Assembly (NCBI GenBank): GCA_027069385.1
Contig: JALXER010000298.1
Location: 515 to 12,977, forward strand
Source of the DNA: Paracoccaceae bacterium
GTDB taxonomy: Bacteria; Pseudomonadota; Alphaproteobacteria; Rhodobacterales; Rhodobacteraceae
Reading direction: 5' to 3'
DNA: 12,463 nucleotides
This document shows, piece by piece, positions 1 to 5,891 of this stretch. Positions within the stretch are counted from its first letter, which is position 1. Every line of letters starts with the position of its first letter. A program made the translations under genes and the position numbers. Under the pieces are notes generated by a model. The model saw only the letters and a program-made list of their open reading frames with translations. It was not told the DNA's origin and ran no database searches.

Positions 1-74
1 CTGGCGCGTTCCAGCGCCACGGCCAGATCACGGTCGCAATTCGACCCGGGAAAAACGATAACCGCCGCTTTCAT
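1..74 (-). CDS. purQ: Phosphoribosylformylglycinamidine synthase, glutaminase subunit PurQ (5' end only)
   Basis: Only the first 24 codons lie in the window; the gene runs off the left edge. The visible residues, MKAAVIVFPGSNCDRDLAVA and a few more, match the start of PurQ, the class I glutamine amidotransferase that supplies ammonia to FGAM synthetase (with PurL and PurS) in purine synthesis. The start ATG (72-74) overlaps the TGA stop of the upstream DUF3592 gene in an ATGA arrangement, which suggests translational coupling. The catalytic Cys-His-Glu residues lie outside the window and cannot be checked. Identity rests on the N-terminal VFPGSNCDRD motif and on purS and purC lying upstream on the same strand. 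Confidence 0.9.
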   Translation of the reverse strand, partial: MKAAVIVFPGSNCDRDLAVALERA

Positions 75-574
75 GACTGCTCCTTTTCATCGCGTTTCTG
101 GCCGATGGATTTGATCCATACCCACAGAAAAAACGCGATCAGCGTTGACATGGCCGCCATCACCGCAGCGGCCAGCGCAAATGTGTAATTATAGATAAAG
201 CTGGTCAGGCGCACATTGCCGCCCGCCACCGGATCATAGTAAATCGGATGCTCGCTGCCGATTTCAAAATCAAAGGCTTCTCCGGCGACCGACAGAAGCG
301 CCTCGACGGTTTCACCATCGCTATTCACATAGGAGAACCGGGGCAGATAGTACCCTTCCAGAACCGTGCCGGCCTCGCGGTCCTCGTAAACCGGTTCGAT
401 GCTGACCACGGTTCCGGTGGTTTTCACCGCGCCCGAGGTCCAGGACCATGTGCCATAAGCCAGCGTGATCGTTGTTAGAATAAACAGCGCAGGCAAGGTC
501 CAGACCAGCACCTTTACAAACCACGAAGGCCGAGTTTTTGCGCCAACCTTGCGAAAGAACAGCCCGCCAGCCAT
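71..574 (-). CDS. DUF3592-type two-helix membrane protein within the purine operon
   Basis: This is a 167-residue protein of unknown function. Two hydrophobic segments are visible, at about residues 22-41 and 131-154. Between them is a roughly 90-residue soluble region rich in beta-type sequence, and a charged tail (KRDEKEQS) follows. The two-helix plan with a VxSIEPVYED-like and a YYDPxxxGNVRL-like segment fits the DUF3592 family; the YYDP motif, giving the sense 'value = YDP', is typical of it. The start ATG lies one base after the purS stop, with a GAGGT Shine-Dalgarno about 8 bases upstream. The stop overlaps the purQ start (ATGA). The gene therefore sits between two genes whose products act in one complex and should be translated with them. 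Nothing in the sequence points to a catalytic role. Function in purine metabolism is not shown; it may simply share the transcript. Confidence 0.8.
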   Translation of the reverse strand: MAGGLFFRKVGAKTRPSWFVKVLVWTLPALFILTTITLAYGTWSWTSGAVKTTGTVVSIEPVYEDREAGTVLEGYYLPRFSYVNSDGETVEALLSVAGEAFDFEIGSEHPIYYDPVAGGNVRLTSFIYNYTFALAAAVMAAMSTLIAFFLWVWIKSIGQKRDEKEQS

Positions 575-575
575 G

Positions 576-815
576 TCAGCCCACCTCGATTTTGTAGTTC
601 TCTATCACCGTATTGGCCAGCAGCTTTTCGCACATGTCGCGCAGGGCCGCGGTTGCCTTTTCGGGATCGGTTTCGGCCAGATCCAGCTCTATCAGCTTAC
701 CCTGACGTACCCCGTCAACCCCGTCAAACCCGAGCGCGCCAAGCGCATGCTGAATGGCCTTTCCCTGCGGGTCCAACACGCCGGTTTTCAAGGTGACTTC
801 TACGCGCGCTTTCAT
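576..815 (-). CDS. purS: Phosphoribosylformylglycinamidine synthase subunit PurS
   Basis: A 79-residue protein matching PurS in length and pattern: MKARVEVTLKTGVLDPQG at the start, then GVRQGKLIELDL and KLLANTVIENYKI near the end. PurS is the small ferredoxin-like dimer that bridges PurQ and the small-type PurL in the three-part FGAM synthetase, which converts FGAR and glutamine to FGAM. Its presence implies a separate short purL elsewhere, probably beyond the left edge. The ATG overlaps the purC stop by 4 bases (812-815, ATGA), so it is probably translated by coupling from purC. Confidence 0.96.
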   Translation of the reverse strand: MKARVEVTLKTGVLDPQGKAIQHALGALGFDGVDGVRQGKLIELDLAETDPEKATAALRDMCEKLLANTVIENYKIEVG

Positions 816-1585
816 TTCTCGTCTCCGCTATGTACCAGTTTGGGGCCGTCATTTTGCTGGTTTTTAGGCATCACGCCCAGCCGGTTGGCCAGTTCGGTAT
901 AGGCGTCGGCCAGATTACCCAAATCGCGCCGGAACACATCCTTGTCCAGCTTTTGCCCGGTTTCCATATCCCACAGGCGGCACGAATCCGGGCTGATTTC
1001 GTCGGCCACGATCAGCCGTTGGTAATCCCCGTCGAATATCCGGCCGATCTCTATCTTGAAATCCACCAGCTTGATGCCGATCCCGAACATCACGCCGGAC
1101 AAAAAGTCGTTGACCCGCAGCGCAAGGCTGACCATTTCATCCAGATCCTGCTGGCTGGCCCAGCCAAAGGCGATGGCGTGTTCCTCGGTGATCAGCGGGT
1201 CGTTCAGCGAATCCTCTTTATAATAGAACTCGATAATCGGGCGGGGCAGGGGGGTGCCCTCTTTGATACCAAGGCGCGAGGACATCGACCCCGCAGCGAT
1301 ATTGCGCACCACCACCTCTAGCGGGATGATTTCAACCGCCTTGACCAGCTGTTCGCGCATGTTCAGACGTTTGATAAAATGGGTCGGCACGCCGATCAGG
1401 TTCAGCCCGGTCATGAAATGCTCGGACAGGCGGTTATTCAGCACCCCCTTGCCATCGATCACCGCCTTTTTTTCGGCGTTGAACGCGGTAGCATCATCCT
1501 TGAAATACTGCACAATCGTGCCTTGCTCGGGGCCCTCGTAAAGGATTTTCGCCTTGCCCTCGTAGATCATTCGCCGTCGCGCCAT
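812..1585 (-). CDS. purC: Phosphoribosylaminoimidazole-succinocarboxamide synthase (SAICAR synthetase)
   Basis: A 257-residue cytosolic enzyme that joins CAIR and aspartate using ATP to make SAICAR, the step before PurB. The N-terminal ATP-binding region MIYEGKAKILYEG is at residues 6-18. Family signature 1 (IIPLEVVVRNIAAGS) is at 86-100, signature 2 (LVDFKIEIG) at 173-181 and DEISPDSCRLWD at 195-206. Signature 2 has Ile where Phe, Tyr or Trp is commoner before the last Gly. The length is slightly above the enterobacterial form because of a polar C-terminal tail after VMPKN, which I regard as usual for alphaproteobacteria. The ATG has a GGAG site 7 bases upstream. It is the first gene of the purC-purS-DUF3592-purQ run and is divergent from the zeta-subunit gene. 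Confidence 0.97.
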   Translation of the reverse strand: MARRRMIYEGKAKILYEGPEQGTIVQYFKDDATAFNAEKKAVIDGKGVLNNRLSEHFMTGLNLIGVPTHFIKRLNMREQLVKAVEIIPLEVVVRNIAAGSMSSRLGIKEGTPLPRPIIEFYYKEDSLNDPLITEEHAIAFGWASQQDLDEMVSLALRVNDFLSGVMFGIGIKLVDFKIEIGRIFDGDYQRLIVADEISPDSCRLWDMETGQKLDKDVFRRDLGNLADAYTELANRLGVMPKNQQNDGPKLVHSGDEK

Positions 1586-1615
1586 GTCAGCACTCCATTT
1601 TATGGGATTTCCTGC

Positions 1616-1644
1616 TCTATAGGCGTTCTGAAAAAAATGAGCAA
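1616..1644 (-). promoter_or_regulatory. Candidate sigma70-type promoter of the purC operon
   Basis: On the minus strand, TTGCTC (1639-1644) is followed after exactly 17 bases by TATAGA (1616-1621). Each hexamer matches the consensus only partly (about 3/6 and 4/6). The promoter would start RNA about 25 bases upstream of the purC ATG, leaving room for its GGAG site. Assignment is by spacing and position only. Confidence 0.35.
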
Positions 1645-1664
1645 GGATTCGCGCTCGGGCCTTG

Positions 1665-1670
1665 TATAAT
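1665..1670 (+). promoter_or_regulatory. -10 box of the zeta-subunit (DUF1476) gene
   Basis: A perfect TATAAT lies 55 bases upstream of the ATG at 1725. The hexamer 17 bases upstream (CAAGGA) is a poor -35 box, so the promoter may need an activator or an atypical -35. It lies back-to-back with the purC promoter in the 139-base divergent intergenic region. Confidence 0.4.
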
Positions 1671-1724
1671 CCCGGTTTTAGCCCTTAGTAAGGGGTGAAC
1701 CATACTGAAAAGGGACCAGCCATT

Positions 1725-2048
1725 ATGCCTACTTTTAAAGACCGTGAAAACGCATTTGAAAACCAGTTCGCCTATGATCAGGAAACCCGTTTCAAGATTT
1801 CGGCCAAGGCCAACCGTCGTCTGGGTCGCTGGGCCGCCGAATTGTTGGGCAAAACCGGTGATGAAATCGGTGATTACGCCAAAGAGGTGATCCGCGCCGA
1901 TATGGAAGAGGCCGGGCACGAGGACGTTATCCGCAAGGTTGTCGCCGACCTTGGCGACAAATCGACCGAAGAAGAAGTGCGCAAAAAGCTGCAACGCTTT
2001 ACCGCCAAGGCGATCGAAGTTGTCACCGGCAAAACCGAAGAATCCTAG
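1725..2048 (+). CDS. DUF1476 protein, homologue of F1-ATPase inhibitor zeta subunit
   Basis: A 107-residue, highly charged, helix-rich protein. The N-terminus MPTFKDRENAFENQFAYDQE and the segment RRLGRWAAELLGKTG (31-45) match the DUF1476/PF07345 family, whose Paracoccus denitrificans member is the zeta subunit that blocks ATP hydrolysis by F1Fo-ATPase. In that protein the N-terminal helix is the inhibitory element and the rest forms a four-helix bundle. Here the N-terminal segment is intact. The ATG at 1725 has an AAAGGGA site 9 bases upstream and gives the family's usual start. An in-frame GTG at 1695 would add ten non-conserved residues and has no well-placed ribosome site. It is divergent from purC, an arrangement I recall in several alphaproteobacteria. 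Family membership is clear; inhibition in this organism is inferred. Confidence 0.9.
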   Translation: MPTFKDRENAFENQFAYDQETRFKISAKANRRLGRWAAELLGKTGDEIGDYAKEVIRADMEEAGHEDVIRKVVADLGDKSTEEEVRKKLQRFTAKAIEVVTGKTEES

Positions 2049-2057
2049 GCCGTCCAA

Positions 2058-2071
2058 TTGACCTCGATCAA
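2058..2071. promoter_or_regulatory. FNR/FnrL-type operator upstream of the 61-residue membrane protein
   Basis: TTGAC-CTCG-ATCAA matches the FNR-family consensus TTGAY-N4-RTCAA at every conserved base. It begins 9 bases after the zeta-gene stop. Its centre (2064.5) is 64 bases upstream of the next ATG (2129). A class II site at about -41 would place the RNA start near 2106, before the GGAGG at 2119. The expected -10 region (around 2093-2099, TAGTTA) is poor, so exact promoter geometry is uncertain. Confidence 0.6.
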
Positions 2072-2128
2072 GGTTCGGGCAACAAAAGCACGCTAGTTAC
2101 GCCGTAATCTGGTGTTACGGAGGATGAT

Positions 2129-2314
2129 ATGCTTAGACTGGCATCGTTGATATATACATTTGTCGGGGCGACCGTGGCCGGTATGTTTATGGTGGCCGCG
2201 CTGGTTGCCGGAATGGATACCGCCAAGCCGCTTATTGCGGCGGCGCTGGTCGGATTTGTGGTTGCGGCACCGATCGCGTGGATGGTGGCCAAGGCGATCA
2301 AAGGTTCCGAATAG
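2129..2314 (+). CDS. Small two-helix inner-membrane protein (Rhodobacterales type, often mislabelled 'CTP synthetase')
   Basis: A 61-residue hydrophobic protein with two predicted membrane segments, about residues 4-28 and 34-57, and a short basic tail (KAIKGSE). It has a strong GGAGG site 5 bases before the ATG and G/C-biased third positions, so it is a real gene despite its size. From memory, proteins of this length and pattern (MLRLAS..., then PLIAAALVGFVVAAPIAW) occur across Rhodobacteraceae, commonly under the wrong name 'CTP synthetase'. It has no resemblance to the real ~540-residue PyrG, and its function is unknown. It has its own FNR-like site upstream and an intrinsic terminator downstream, so it is probably a single-gene unit, possibly induced at low oxygen. 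Confidence 0.8.
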   Translation: MLRLASLIYTFVGATVAGMFMVAALVAGMDTAKPLIAAALVGFVVAAPIAWMVAKAIKGSE

Positions 2315-2334
2315 AACAGCCTGCGACTGGCTGG

Positions 2335-2363
2335 AACGGGCGCGCCTTGGTGCGCCCGTTTTT
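2335..2363 (+). terminator. Intrinsic terminator after the small membrane protein gene
   Basis: A perfect 9-base-pair stem, AACGGGCGC (2335-2343) with GCGCCCGTT (2352-2360), has an 8-base loop and runs into TTTTT (2359-2363). It starts 20 bases after the stop codon and separates this gene from the usp unit. Confidence 0.9.
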
Positions 2364-2393
2364 GTGGGATAATTTGCCCAAAAACAGCTATGA

Positions 2394-2434
2394 TTGAGAA
2401 AAGTCAATTCAAAACCGGCACTTCGGACTATCAA
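2394..2434 (+). promoter_or_regulatory. FNR-like operator and -10 box of the usp gene
   Basis: TTGAG-AAAA-GTCAA (2394-2407) lies in a perfect ATTGA-N6-TCAAT inverted repeat. It keeps the TTGA/TCAA core of FNR/Crp-family sites but has G at the fifth base of the left half. A TATCAA -10 box (4/6) lies at 2429-2434, which puts the palindrome centre at about -41 from the expected start near 2441, the class II activator position. The leader would be about 22 bases, with AAGGAGG at 2451-2457. Confidence 0.5.
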
Positions 2435-2463
2435 AGGGCATAAACCCGCCAAGGAGGAACGCA

Positions 2464-3309
2464 ATGGCTTACAAAGATTTACTGGTTCATCTGGACGATT
2501 CCGATATCTGCGCCGCAAGGGTAGAGGCCGCGGTTGCGCTGGCCAAACGCGAAGGGGCGCGGGTTACCGGCATCGCGCTGGCACTGGAATCGACCATTTC
2601 CACCTATATCGGCATCGATTTCCCCGCCAGCCTGACCGAGGCCCAACAGGAAATCGTGCAACAGGCCGCCCAAAGCGCCGTTGACAAATTTTCCGCCGCC
2701 GCACAGGCCGCCGGTGTGGATTTTGACACGCGGATCATTACCTGTTCAGCCACCAAGGCCGCTTCGCGGCTTGCCTTTTTTGCGCGCCACGCCGATCTGA
2801 TCTTTGTCGGGCAACCCAACCCCGACGCCAAGGGCTATGCCTTCAAAGAGGCACTGCTGGAGGCCGTGTTGCACAAATCCGGCCGTCCGGTCTATGTGAT
2901 GCCCTATATCGGCCGCTACAGCGCCAAAACCCGTCGTGCGGTTATCGCGTGGGATGGCAGCAAAAAGGCGGTGCGCTCGGTCAATGATGCGATGCCGTTG
3001 CTGCAGGCGCGAGACAATGTCGATGTGCTGGTGGTCAACCCGAAAAAACGGGACGAGGAATTCGGCGGTCAGCAGGGCCACAATCTGGTGCAGCACTTGC
3101 TGCGTCACGGGGTTAATGCCTCGGTGGTCGAGCAGATCCAGCCCGAGCTAAGCATTGATACGGTGATCCTGAACCACCTGTCCGATTCCGGTGCCGACCT
3201 GCTGGTCATGGGGGCGTTTGGCCATTCCCGCCTGCGCGAAAAGGCGTTTGGTGGCGTAACCCATTCGATCCTGCACCAGATGATTGTGCCGGTCCTGATG
3301 TCCGAATAG
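2464..3309 (+). CDS. Tandem-domain universal stress protein (UspA family)
   Basis: A 281-residue cytosolic protein made of two Usp domains, about residues 1-148 and 156-280. The second domain carries the nucleotide-binding loop G250-x2-G253-x9-G263 followed by GVTHSIL, and AWDGS at 162-166 marks the start of its Rossmann-like fold. The first domain starts typically (YKDLLVHLDDS) but has only a degraded loop (VGQPNP at 115-120), so ATP binding is expected mainly in the second half. Tandem Usps take part in survival under stress, energy limitation or anoxia; the ligand and partner here are unknown. The ATG is fixed by AAGGAGG 6 bases upstream. It is monocistronic, with an FNR-like site upstream and a strong terminator downstream. 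In Paracoccus, as I recall, a Usp belongs to the FnrP regulon, which fits. Confidence 0.95.
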   Translation: MAYKDLLVHLDDSDICAARVEAAVALAKREGARVTGIALALESTISTYIGIDFPASLTEAQQEIVQQAAQSAVDKFSAAAQAAGVDFDTRIITCSATKAASRLAFFARHADLIFVGQPNPDAKGYAFKEALLEAVLHKSGRPVYVMPYIGRYSAKTRRAVIAWDGSKKAVRSVNDAMPLLQARDNVDVLVVNPKKRDEEFGGQQGHNLVQHLLRHGVNASVVEQIQPELSIDTVILNHLSDSGADLLVMGAFGHSRLREKAFGGVTHSILHQMIVPVLMSE

Positions 3310-3318
3310 GACGGTTTC

Positions 3319-3345
3319 AAAGGGCGGCGACGGGCCGCCCTTTTT
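3319..3345 (+). terminator. Intrinsic terminator of usp, possibly shared with convergent purB
   Basis: A ten-base-pair stem, AAAGGGCGGC (3319-3328) with GCCGCCCTTT (3334-3343), has loop GACGG and T3341-3345. It lies between the usp and purB stops. On the minus strand the stem is the same but is followed only by TTT then GAAACC, so it should stop usp transcripts well and purB transcripts less well. Confidence 0.9.
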
Positions 3346-3354
3346 CATGCGCGG

Positions 3355-4662
3355 TCAGTGTTCGCCAAATACCCGATCAAAAATGGTATCAACGTGCTTG
3401 GTATGATAGCCAAGATCGAAATTATCCTCGATCTCGGCCTCGCTCAGCACGGCCGTTACCTCTGGATCGGCCTTGAGTTCGGTCATGAAATCCGCGCCCT
3501 GTTCCCAGACCTTCATCGCGTTGCGCTGCACCAGTTTATAGCTGTCCTCGCGGCTGACCCCTTTTTGCGTCAAGGCCAGCAAGACCCGTTGCGAATGCAC
3601 CAGACCGCTGAATTTATTCATATTGGCCAGCATGTTATCCGGATAGACCACCAGCTTGTCAACCAACCCTGTCAGCCGCCCCAGCGCGAAATCGAGCGTC
3701 ACCGTCGTGTCGGGTCCGATGTTGCGTTCGACGCTGGAATGGCTGATATCGCGTTCGTGCCACAAGGTGACATTTTCAAGCGCCGGCACCACCGCCATAC
3801 GCACCAGCCGCGCCAGACCGGTCAGGTTTTCAGACAGAACCGGGTTGCGTTTATGCGGCATGGCGCTGGAGCCTTTCTGCCCCTTGGAAAAGAACTCCTC
3901 GGCCTCCAGCACCTCGGTGCGCTGCATGTGGCGGATCTCGGTGGCGATGTTTTCGATCGACGAACCAACCACGCCAAGGGCAGCGAAAAATGCAGCGTGA
4001 CGATCGCGCGGGATCACCTGCGTGCTGATCGGCTCGGGGCTTAGGCCCAGTTGCTTGCATACATGCTCCTCGACGCGCGGGTCGATATTGGCAAAAGTAC
4101 CGACCGCGCCCGAAAGGGCACCGGTGGCAATTTCGGCGCGTGCAGCCTGTAGGCGCGCCTTGTTGCGGTCCATCTCTGCATAAAACCGCGCGAATGTCAG
4201 GCCCATGGTGGTCGGTTCGGCGTGAATCCCGTGCGAGCGCCCGATCCGCACCGTCATTTTGTGTTCAAACGCCCGACGTTTCAGCGCCGCCAGCAGCGCG
4301 TCCATATCGGCCAGCAGCAGGTCGGCAGCCCGCACCAGTTGCACGTTGAAACAGGTATCGAGCACATCGGAACTGGTCATGCCCTGATGCACAAAACGTG
4401 CCTGATCATTACCGATGATTTCGGCGAGATGGGTCAGAAAGGCGATTACGTCATGCTTGGTGACGGCCTCGATCTCGTCAATCCGCGCCACGTCGAATTC
4501 AACGTCCCTGGCCTTCCAGACCGCATCGGCATTGGCCTGTGGAATAACCCCCAGATTTGCCTGCGCGTCACAGGCATGGGCCTCTATTTCGTACCAGATG
4601 CGGAACTTGGTTTCTGCAGACCAGATAGCGACCATTTCGGGGCGGGAATAGCGAATTATCAT
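3355..4662 (-). CDS. purB: Adenylosuccinate lyase
   Basis: A 435-residue fumarase/aspartase-superfamily enzyme, cytosolic homotetramer. It removes fumarate from SAICAR (giving AICAR) and from adenylosuccinate (giving AMP). The family signature SSAMPHKRNP is at residues 265-274 in the mobile catalytic serine loop. The other active-site segments are TKHDV (68-72), QGMTSSD (93-99) and GRSHGIHAEP (141-150). I chose the ATG at 4662 (MIIRYSRPEMVAIW) because that is the usual N-terminus, gives the usual length, and has a GAGG site 8 bases upstream. The frame stays open 37 codons further upstream, but those residues are not family-like. It works two steps downstream of PurC's substrate but is a separate unit from the purC operon, convergent with usp. 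A TTGACT hexamer at 4722-4727 is a possible -35, with no good -10 at normal spacing. Confidence 0.97.
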   Translation of the reverse strand: MIIRYSRPEMVAIWSAETKFRIWYEIEAHACDAQANLGVIPQANADAVWKARDVEFDVARIDEIEAVTKHDVIAFLTHLAEIIGNDQARFVHQGMTSSDVLDTCFNVQLVRAADLLLADMDALLAALKRRAFEHKMTVRIGRSHGIHAEPTTMGLTFARFYAEMDRNKARLQAARAEIATGALSGAVGTFANIDPRVEEHVCKQLGLSPEPISTQVIPRDRHAAFFAALGVVGSSIENIATEIRHMQRTEVLEAEEFFSKGQKGSSAMPHKRNPVLSENLTGLARLVRMAVVPALENVTLWHERDISHSSVERNIGPDTTVTLDFALGRLTGLVDKLVVYPDNMLANMNKFSGLVHSQRVLLALTQKGVSREDSYKLVQRNAMKVWEQGADFMTELKADPEVTAVLSEAEIEDNFDLGYHTKHVDTIFDRVFGEH

Positions 4663-4795
4663 CAGGGAATCCTCGGGTTTGGTGGTTGTCATGGTCATAG
4701 CGGCTTGAAAATCAGGGCACAAGTCAACAAACACAAAGCTTTTACAGATTGTGATTCGCCCGCAAAATTTCAACCATATGCAGCCATTACGTCGC

Positions 4796-4815
4796 GTTAA
4801 ACGGAGTTAAACGGT
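4796..4815. repeat. Tandem 10-base direct repeat GTTAAACGG(A/T)
   Basis: GTTAAACGGA is followed directly by GTTAAACGGT, so two copies lie in phase with one helical turn. It is upstream of purB on one side and of the candidate small RNA promoter on the other. Repeats one turn apart are a common form of regulator site, but the protein cannot be named. The TTAA cores are 6 bases apart, not the 7 of a CtrA site. Confidence 0.45.
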
Positions 4816-4828
4816 GCATTCAAACCTT

Positions 4829-4837
4829 TGATATAAT
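4829..4837 (+). promoter_or_regulatory. Perfect extended -10 promoter element
   Basis: TGATATAAT is an exact TGn-TATAAT extended -10. No good -35 lies 16-18 bases upstream, which is normal for extended -10 promoters. The RNA start would be near 4844. It faces the candidate small RNA and the 3' end of the araC-type gene; no annotated plus-strand gene lies downstream before 7846. Confidence 0.4.
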
Positions 4838-4843
4838 ACATTT

Positions 4844-4947
4844 TTAAGTGGTAAAAAGAAAGTGGGAGCCGCGAATGAACGCCACTCCCACCCCGTTGAA
4901 CTATGCCTTTGGAGGGACTAATACAACACGGATATATTAGCTTTTTT
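4844..4947 (+). ncRNA. Candidate small RNA or leader-peptide transcript
   Basis: Three elements line up on the plus strand. There is an extended -10 box at 4829-4837. A hairpin (4862-4891) has GTGGGAG paired to CTCCCAC, a 2x2 internal loop, GCG paired to CGC and loop AATGAA. A terminator-like element has CTAATA (4918-4923) pairing with TATTAG (4935-4940), followed by C and TTTTTT (4942-4947). The product would be about 104 bases. It also contains a 21-codon frame (4875-4940; MNATPTPLNYAFGGTNTTRI then Tyr) whose ATG sits in the apical loop and whose GGGAG ribosome site is locked in the stem; its stop is the last triplet of the terminator stem. Whether it is a regulatory RNA, a peptide gene or neither cannot be settled here. 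The terminator stem is AT-rich and short. I do not recognise a known RNA family. Confidence 0.35.
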
Positions 4948-4963
4948 GCCGCGCAGGTCAAGG

Positions 4964-4982
4964 ATACATGGAAAAAATGTAT
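4964..4982. repeat. Inverted repeat ATACAT-N7-ATGTAT
   Basis: Perfect 6-base arms around GGAAAAA, 5 bases beyond the stop of the araC-type gene. On the minus strand the spacer reads TTTTTCC within the loop rather than after the stem, so it is a poor terminator. It could be a protein-binding site or a weak RNA 3'-end structure. Confidence 0.3.
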
Positions 4983-4987
4983 ACACC

Positions 4988-5821
4988 CTATGATGGAGTG
5001 TCGTTTATTTGCCGGGTTTTTCGATACTGGCGCGGCGACATACCGACGCGCCGGGTAAAGACCCGGCTGAAATAGGCTGGTGTCTGGAACCCCAGTTCAT
5101 CGGCAATGCGGGCAATTTTTTCGTTGCTTTCGGCCAGCCGGTGGCGGGCTTCCTCGATTACTTTTTCCTGAATAAACCTTGTGGCGGGCTTGCCGCCGGT
5201 TTCACGGCAAACCCGTGTCAGATGGGTCGGGGTAACGCCTAGATCCTGCGCATAATCGCGCACCGTATCCGGACTGGCATAGCGGGAATTCAGCCGGGTT
5301 ATAAACCGCCGCATCAACCGGCGCTTGGCGTTGTCCTTTTCGATCGCCTTGCGATTTTCCGACGCATCGAGACGCTGGAAAAGCACCGCCAACAGGCCAA
5401 CGGAATAGATCAGCGCCGTGCCTCTTAGCGGGTTTTCGGTGATGAATTCGGACTGGACCGAGGCAAACGCCGGCGATAATTGCGCCTGTTGCAGCGGTTT
5501 TCTGACCAGGGTCAGCATCGCGTTATGGGGCAGGGGGATGCGAAGCGCCGAGGGCACACTGACCTGCCACCCCGTGGTTCCGACCGAGATTTCAAGATAA
5601 AACAGCGTGTGCGCGGGTACAAATATCGCCGTGTTCGGGCCAAATCCCTGCGGTTTTCCGTCAATATATATGCGCCCGCCGCCGCGCGTCACCCATATGA
5701 TGTGGTGGCTGTCGATTGTGGCGCTATCCGCACGCTTGGCCGCGCCGGTCGCTTTGCCCACAAGAGGCGCACTGATGATTCTGCTCCCGATGACCTCGGG
5801 ATCTGCCGTATTGCTTCGCAT
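4988..5821 (-). CDS. AraC-family transcriptional regulator
   Basis: A 277-residue regulator. The N-terminal ~150 residues look like an AraC-type cupin sensor (SHHIIWVTRGGGRIYIDG at 38-55, then FGPNTAIFVPA at 60-70). A basic linker follows at about 160-172. The C-terminal AraC DNA-binding domain has two helix-turn-helix units at about 186-206 (VRDYAQDLGVTPTHLTRVCR) and 235-256, ending in the family signature GFQTPAYFSRVFTRRVGMSPRQYR. The cupin pattern resembles regulators of aromatic or sugar use, but no ligand can be assigned. The genes beside it, purB and miaA, are housekeeping and give no target. The ATG has only a weak ribosome site; TATAAA (minus strand, 5845-5850) is a possible -10. The small RNA candidate lies just beyond its 3' end, on the opposite strand. 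Confidence 0.9.
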   Translation of the reverse strand: MRSNTADPEVIGSRIISAPLVGKATGAAKRADSATIDSHHIIWVTRGGGRIYIDGKPQGFGPNTAIFVPAHTLFYLEISVGTTGWQVSVPSALRIPLPHNAMLTLVRKPLQQAQLSPAFASVQSEFITENPLRGTALIYSVGLLAVLFQRLDASENRKAIEKDNAKRRLMRRFITRLNSRYASPDTVRDYAQDLGVTPTHLTRVCRETGGKPATRFIQEKVIEEARHRLAESNEKIARIADELGFQTPAYFSRVFTRRVGMSPRQYRKTRQINDTPS

Positions 5822-5891
5822 GTTGCCTGCCTACAGGTTCGTTTTTTATAAAGAATCGGCGATTAGCAACATAAATGCAAGTTATATTTTT

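Larger units (their letters stand above)
4663..4987. other. Gene-poor intergenic region between purB and the araC-type gene
   Basis: These 325 bases carry no protein gene of normal size and are much more AT-rich than the flanking genes. They hold, in order: the purB leader with a TTGACT hexamer (minus strand, 4722-4727); a tandem 10-mer (4796-4815); a perfect extended -10 box on the plus strand (4829-4837); two hairpins and a T-run (4862-4947), described as a candidate small RNA; and an inverted repeat (4964-4982) just beyond the end of the araC-type gene. Confidence 0.7.

Noticed and set aside
3358..4044. A 228-codon plus-strand frame opposite purB
   Set aside because: Antisense shadow of purB, no ribosome site, no family pattern.
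4797..4810. CtrA-type site TTAA-N-TTAA
   Set aside because: The spacing is 6, not the 7 bases of the CtrA consensus, and the flanks do not match.
4903..5055. A ~50-codon plus-strand frame starting MPLEGLIQHGY
   Set aside because: Runs into the antisense of the araC-type gene, lacks a ribosome site and looks random.
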